A DNA stretch of 64,000 nt, taken from contig MU119208.1 in NCBI GenBank assembly GCA_014904845.1, positions 496,001-560,000 on the forward strand. Direction: 5' to 3'. Source of the stretch: Acephala macrosclerotiorum. Its lineage: Eukaryota; Ascomycota; Leotiomycetes; Helotiales; Mollisiaceae. This document shows, piece after piece, positions 58,795 to 64,000 of the stretch; the stretch's first letter is position 1, and the number at the start of each line of letters is the position of its first letter. A program made the translations under genes and the position numbers. The notes under the pieces were generated by a model, which had not been told where the DNA came from, made no database searches, and saw only the letters and a list, made by a program, of their open reading frames with translations.

Positions 58795-59655
58795 TTATTC
58801 GGATTCTAGAGATTCTATGCAAGGTTGTATCATCTTCCTCAATATCCCCATGAGGCTCTTGTTCTCTAGCGCGGCCGCAACTCTCTCCTTATCCGCCAAT
58901 TGCTTATTCACCTCCTCGGCCTGTCCATGCGTATCCTTCTTGATTTTGACCTCGACCCGGAAACTTGGAGGCAAAGCTTGTTCCAAACGAACACGGACGC
59001 CAAGACCAATGACAGTTGCAAGTGAGCAGTGCGAGACCGTAGGGGTGAGCTCGACAAGGACGCGCGAGAGGGCAGAACGATTCGTCGGATCTGGTGGCGA
59101 GATGAGGTGGACGTCTTGAAGCTTGACTACCCCGAGTGACTCGAGTGATAGAGGGTGTTCGGGGTCAGATATTGGGGCAATGAGGTCTATGAAACATCAG
59201 TCGTCGGATCGTCAAAACCAACCCAGGTTCTCCAGTTGCCCACGAAACAGTACAACAAGCACATCGGATATTTCGTTGCTGAAACAAACAAAGTTTAATG
59301 ATAAGCTTCAGTACCTAATTTTAGCTGAAGAAATTGCCAATGCAAACATTGCAACACCGAAGGAAAGGCACGACGGATTGGACAAGGGGAAGTTTGAGGA
59401 TTGTAGAATGAAGGATATCCGATATTAGATAAACTGACCATAGATTTCTTGTTCGTCAATGGGCTCTATGGCCGAACCGTCAGAGTCTGCATCTGAGTAG
59501 TCTAACGTGTAATATGGATCCATCTCCCACTCTGGCTTCCCGTAGAACATATCCCTAATTCCACCCTTGTTGGGCTGTTCCTTTCTTTGACGTCTTTGCC
59601 TACGTGTAGGGAGTTCCGACAAGCTTAGGATCGTAGGATTTGCGTTGTCAAGCAT
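58795..59655 (-). CDS. CIA2: Cia2/MIP18 cytosolic Fe-S assembly factor
   Basis: Subunit of the CIA targeting complex that delivers Fe-S clusters to cytosolic and nuclear apoproteins. Exons complement(59439-59655) and (58795-59186) give 202 residues. The N-terminus reads LDNANPTILSLSELPTRRQRRQRK, followed by acidic sequence, then the MIP18 domain: ISDPEHPLSLESLGVVKL, VELTPTVSHCSLATVIGLGVRVRL (with the conserved reactive Cys in HCSLAT), and VNKQLADKERVAAALEN. The 252-nt intron is long here, but the join EIY-DLIAPISDPEHP matches the family exactly. The ATG at 59655 fits the family start. Confidence 0.93.
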
Positions 59656-61798
59656 CTTGACTTGCTTGGTGATGGTATGAGGCGCGAGGTCGCGTAGGCT
59701 GCGGAGGAAGGATCCTGCACAGTTTTTGATTTCTGAGGCCGATGTGTGTGCGCTTTTGTTTCACTTCCCTGAGGTCTGCGAGAGTGGCTCGAGTTGTGTA
59801 AAAGTCGAAGTCGTCGAGTTTGTGATGTTTTCCGTTGAATTGTCGTTGACGGTTTGAACTTCTCCGGATCGGAGCTTGGTTTTTTCTTATCGATAAGAGA
59901 TTTAGCACCCCGCTAATTCCAAAATGGGTAAGAGGGGTGCGACGCACCTGGTTTCAATTCTTTCAACCTCCTGGTTTTTCTTCAGTCAACAATTAAGTCT
60001 TCCTTCACGATTATTATCAGGGAGTACTAATACCTTAATATATTGTATTACACAAGTCGTTGCTAGCTCAAGATTCTCTACTAATCGTAATTCAAGCTGA
60101 ATTTGAGACGAGCGTGCGGAGTATATTTTCCCTAGTTCCCTAGTTTACACCCTGTGTTAGTAGTGATTGTTAATGTGGTGTACTGATAGGATATGTCGCC
60201 AAAACCCTACTATACAACACGTTCCCATTCTAGGCCGAGCACGTTGTGTCGAGCTTCTTCTTGAACCCTCCAAGTTCCCCAGAGCCCCAGGAGGATAGAG
60301 TCATGTTTCTTAAGACTTTAGCCGAGAGCCTTACCCGTTTCTTGCGATAGTCTTCAGAGCTGCAGTGATAAGACGAATCCAGATTGTGATCACCGCGCAG
60401 CTGCATACAATGATCAACATGACACTACAGCTTGGAAACTCGATCAACTGCGTCGCCAAAGTTTCTAAGCGAAGTCAAAGATGATAAGACGAGCGGTCTG
60501 TCTTACCATTGCCAGCCAGATGGCTTTAAGGCGTTTGATCAGACATCGACAAAAGCTACTAGAGAAATGAATCGGCTTCCCAAGCTTGCCAGAATTATTT
60601 GTCCCGTCTTCCCCAGTGGCTTCCCGTCTGTCGGCACCATGACCTCAAACCGACGGCGTTATCGCCATGCCATCGAAATCTCCTGGTGTCAGAACGCACA
60701 TGGCCATCGTCGTATCAAGTGCGGGCGAGCCTACTGCAAGCCAAATACGTGGTTTCTAGAAGGAAGCGAAGCATGAGATGACGCTAGACTTCCCGTCCCG
60801 AGCTGACAAGATCACCACTTTTCAGCCCAAAATACGGCGAAAACCTGATCCCAAGCTACCGGTCCCCGGAGTCTGCTCGAGGGAAGTGCTCTTTGGTCAA
60901 TGGTCCTCCTTCATCGAGATGATTGGGGGCGCACATTACCAAGGAAAAGACCTCTCTAGTACAGGTATCGTCCATATTATCCGAACGTGCATTCTATCAT
61001 TGTGGTTTGTAGAAGCTGACGGCCAATTGTTCTGCACGCAGCCGCATAAGACCTGATTTCCTGCCGTGCCGCGGTCTTCCGCACCAAGCCTGTGGAGGTA
61101 GTTGTTATGCATGGAAGAACAATGGGCGATGTTCTCCCGCATAACATCCCTGCTCGAATGTGGATGGAAACGTTCTTGGAAAACTGTTGGAGAAAAAAAA
61201 AAGAACAGACTATTTACACCTTCGTGCTATCACATCTCAGCTGGCCAGGCGGGGTAGTCGACGGCGAAGGCTGCTGCGGGATTTCTCGTACAGTTCATGA
61301 GTATTGCTTATGAGAGGCGGGCCGTCTCTCACGACTTAGTACCATAACAAACTGCCGAGGCGTCGGTTCTAGTTCTCCTCGATCGTTGGTGAGAACGATC
61401 TAAGGACCAAACAAGAGGGGCCTGTTCAACCAAGTTTACTCTAGACTTTATCTTTAGATGCGATATGGATGGCAGGTTTTCGAGGGCCGTATCCAAAGAC
61501 TGCGGCCGCACGGTTTGCACCACATCGAGGGAGTTCACGCAAGCCCCCCTCTTGGATCGATCGGGTGGAGAGATGCTGGTTTTCGGTAGCGTGGCGGGCA
61601 TCCGAACTTTTTGCTTACAGGAACCTCGGAGTGGGCAGCGCTGTTGATGATTGTCGTTTGACGAGTCTGTCTGGGCCCATTGTCCACCCACTCACCACCA
61701 CACCTTTCGACCCAAGCTCGACTCTATTCCTCTTGCCTGGCAAGCACCTGGCGATGCACTGCAGGAGACTTGCCTTGCAACTGCGGGCCGTCTGCGTG

Positions 61799-61825
61799 CT
61801 GGACTCCTGGACTCCTGGACTCCTG
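61799..61825. repeat. Tandem octamer ctggactc x3
   Basis: Three perfect head-to-tail copies plus ctg. Confidence 0.85.
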
Positions 61826-62125
61826 ATTGTGCGGTGGGAGTGGTCCTGGAAGTGGATCTGTAGTTTCTGAACTGAGCACAGTGCAGGATCAGGGGGCTTG
61901 AAGATCACGCCTCGGCCCTGGCAGCTACTCCACTTCGGACTCGTCCACTGTGCACTAGACGCTGTTAGGTAATTACTTGGCTGTCCATTACTCCACCCGC
62001 CCAAACTCTCATGCGCTGCGACACGCTATCGCAAAGCACTTTGACAGCGGCAAGGCTGGCTGTTAGTGGTTGGTCGAAGTACTGTACGGCATGTACCAGG
62101 AGTCCAGGACGGCGTGCAAAATCAA

Positions 62126-62170
62126 CACCACCACCACCACCCACCCACACACACACACACACGCGCGCAC
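62126..62170. repeat. CAC/CA/CG simple repeat
   Basis: (CAC)n passes into (CA)n and then (CG)n, a purine-pyrimidine alternating tract. Confidence 0.85.
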
Positions 62171-63679
62171 ACCACCACAGCTCTCATGCGCCGAGCCTGC
62201 CTCCCCTATTGCTGCAGTTCGCCTCGACAATGCCCTGACGAGCCTGCCGACGAATCTAACAAAATCTAGAAGTAGCGTAGCCTGCCGGCAACGACGCCGA
62301 CTACGACGACATAACGACGTCCTGCGAAGACCTCAGTGCCACCATTCCTTGCTCCGTTTCAGCCTCAACTCTCTCTCGCGGCAACAATTATAGCATCTGC
62401 GGTCACTGCTCTGTAGAGTTTGTCCCAGCAATCAAGCTCCTGAGATCGCCGTTCCCAAACATCTCGAAATAGCATCTGATCTCCAACGCGTGCCTCCATC
62501 TCCATACCACCTTTCGTCCAATGTTCAGGCAGATTTGTTTTTGCGGAAGCGCGAGCCACACCCTTCACGATACCTCTTCTTCGCCCATCTCTGTACCCCC
62601 GTACCACGGCGCGGGGAGATTTAACAGCCACTGCGCCTCCGCCTGACGGCATCCTCGGCATCCTCAGCGCCCTGGCCCCCCCTACAAAGGAAGGAATCAT
62701 CGCACGTGAAGAAGGTCGCCGCCAGCCATCGCAACGTTCTCTCGACCCCCAGGGTGATGGGGGAACCTGGCAAGGGCCTGAAGCCTTCGTTTTCAAAATT
62801 GAGAGAGGGGCAAATAACCTTGACAACCCCCCGTCACTTTGACAGGGAGCACCCTACCGTTGCTAGACACTTGCACTAGCCGTTTCCACTAGAGATTTGA
62901 CACCCCAGACGCCGCCCATACCATTGTTCTAATCCCTCCACTCCCCTCTTCAAGCTGCCTTCGTGCAGCGAATCTTGGACGGGCCATAACCACACCGCAG
63001 GAACTTTTTGTTGATGCGCTGAAGCGCGTTCCTGGCAGCCTTTGTCGAATCTTTTCGCGGTTACTGCGCTACCTTGCTGCGCTCTTGTCTACCTGGCGTG
63101 GAACTCGATACATTCTTCCACCGAGCCAGCAGTTCGTGAATGATTGTAGAGCGACCACCTCTAGAGAGCAATCTATCTGCCGTTTGCGCGGGTAAGCTGG
63201 CGGCTTGAGTAATTGACAATCACAGTCACTTCTCGTTCTGTGTAGCTTATGCGAGTCTGTACGGATTTGGTACAACCAGCCCACCTGCTCCAAATAAAGG
63301 TATGCCCTGATCGCCTTATGCGGTTTCGTATACCCAAGCTCTTTTTATTCTTAATTAGTCCAAGGACTCGTGGCCTTGCTAAGATACTCACAGGGCAATT
63401 AAATCATTACTAGGGGGCGTTGTCGGAACTGTCCCGGACTTTAGAGTTTAACATATCTCTATCAGCACTCCATATCCGTCACTGTTTGTATCCTCACTCA
63501 GTCGACTTATCGAGGTCCATACCCAGGCACTTTCGCCCCGACACTTCTGGGCATACCTGACTTTTGAAAGTGCGCATTGCTATTCAACCGGAGGCTAGAC
63601 ACTTCAGGCGGCGCATCGCATCCGATACACAATGGTTGGAGACCCAGGGACGAGGAGACTACTCCCACAAAGCTCACAA

Positions 63680-64000
63680 ATGCAGAGCTTCTCATTTGCG
63701 CCAAATAACTTTGGGCAAAGAGAAAACCAGAAAAGTCTATACTACTGATCACTGGCGCAAACACAGGAAAGATGCTGACTTAAATTCAGACTATGTATTC
63801 GTCGATGAACACAACCGACACAAGCGCCTGAAGGGTATGTTCGTCATCGGATTACAATGTTTGGGATACTGACTGTTCGCAGTGATGAGAGCTTGCGAAG
63901 GATGCAGAAGGAGAAAGATCAAATGTGATGCCGCGACCACCAATACCTGGCCATGTTCAGCATGTATACGACTAAAGTTACACTGTGTTCCACCAACGGT
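63680..64000 (+). CDS. Zn2Cys6 transcription factor (N-terminal part)
   Basis: Exons 63680-63734, 63790-63834 and 63883 onward, running off the right edge. The protein starts MQSFSFAPNNFGQRENQK, then NYVFVDEHNRHKRLKVMR, leading straight into the binuclear cluster CEGCRRRKIKC with C-x2-C-x6-C-x9-C-x2-C-x6-C spacing (last part CSACIRLKLHC). This is the Gal4-type DNA-binding domain, with a basic segment before it. Splice sites were placed by frame; the first donor (gtctat) is weak and the first exon is therefore less certain. Target genes and the rest of the protein are outside the window. Confidence 0.85.

Larger units (their letters stand above)
59656..63679. other. About 4 kb non-coding region upstream of a Zn2Cys6 regulator
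   Basis: No supported gene. The half nearest the regulator is richer in C and simple repeats: CAC/CA/CG tract at 62126-62170 and three tandem copies of ctggactc at 61799-61822. It could be a large promoter and a long 5' leader with introns. Open frames here do not look like known proteins. Confidence 0.5.

Noticed and set aside
62066..62393. Overlapping frames encoding His/Thr-rich peptides
   Set aside because: Produced by the CAC/CA simple repeat rather than a gene.

Overview
The window is nuclear DNA from a filamentous ascomycete (Pezizomycotina). A leotiomycete is my best guess, but the sequence does not prove it. Nearly every gene carries short introns of about 48-75 nt with GT..AG ends, so the coordinates given span the gene and exon limits are listed in each entry. 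Recognised products are typically fungal: a CORVET Vps8, a hybrid histidine kinase, a Zn2Cys6 regulator, an AAA-pathway saccharopine dehydrogenase and an LPMO-like secreted protein. Gene density is about one per 2.5 kb on both strands.

Layout. 1-16 kb is housekeeping: alanyl-tRNA synthetase (-, 3' end outside the window), a conserved fungal protein (+), an Rcr1-like PY-motif membrane protein (-), VPS8 (-), a GPALPP/DUF3752 protein (+), a membrane RING-H2 ligase (-) and cyclophilin H (+). 17.5-30.6 kb is an accessory-looking stretch: an LPMO-like secreted protein (-), a metallo-beta-lactamase-fold protein (+), and three related protein-kinase genes around 22.5-30.3 kb with an alpha/beta hydrolase (-) between them. 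One kinase is intact and compact. One is fused to a HeLo/STAND-like helical domain and a ubiquitin-like domain and has DFG changed to GFG. The third has a frameshift. 30.8-45.7 kb holds tRNA-Ala(CGC), LYS1, a secreted glycoprotein of unknown function, NTR2 and SmG divergent from one short promoter, a Cdc25-type rhodanese, a protein sharing a region with sterol-glucosyltransferase-like proteins, and a 1466-residue hybrid histidine kinase. 47-64 kb holds KRE33/NAT10, ERG10, SNU114, CIA2, and the first exons of a Zn2Cys6 transcription factor running off the right edge behind about 4 kb of apparently non-coding DNA.

Themes. Splicing-related genes recur (cyclophilin H, SmG, NTR2, SNU114, possibly the GPALPP protein). 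Amino-acid and translation genes (AlaRS, tRNA-Ala, LYS1) occur with perfect Gcn4/CPC1-type TGACTCA sites upstream of LYS1 and between the two AlaRS start codons. A dispersed repeat with a conserved 9-bp hairpin occurs twice (3.8 kb and 35.0 kb). No CRISPR array, rRNA or intact transposon was seen. The most unusual material is the kinase/STAND-like island at 20.7-30.6 kb and the hairpin repeat.
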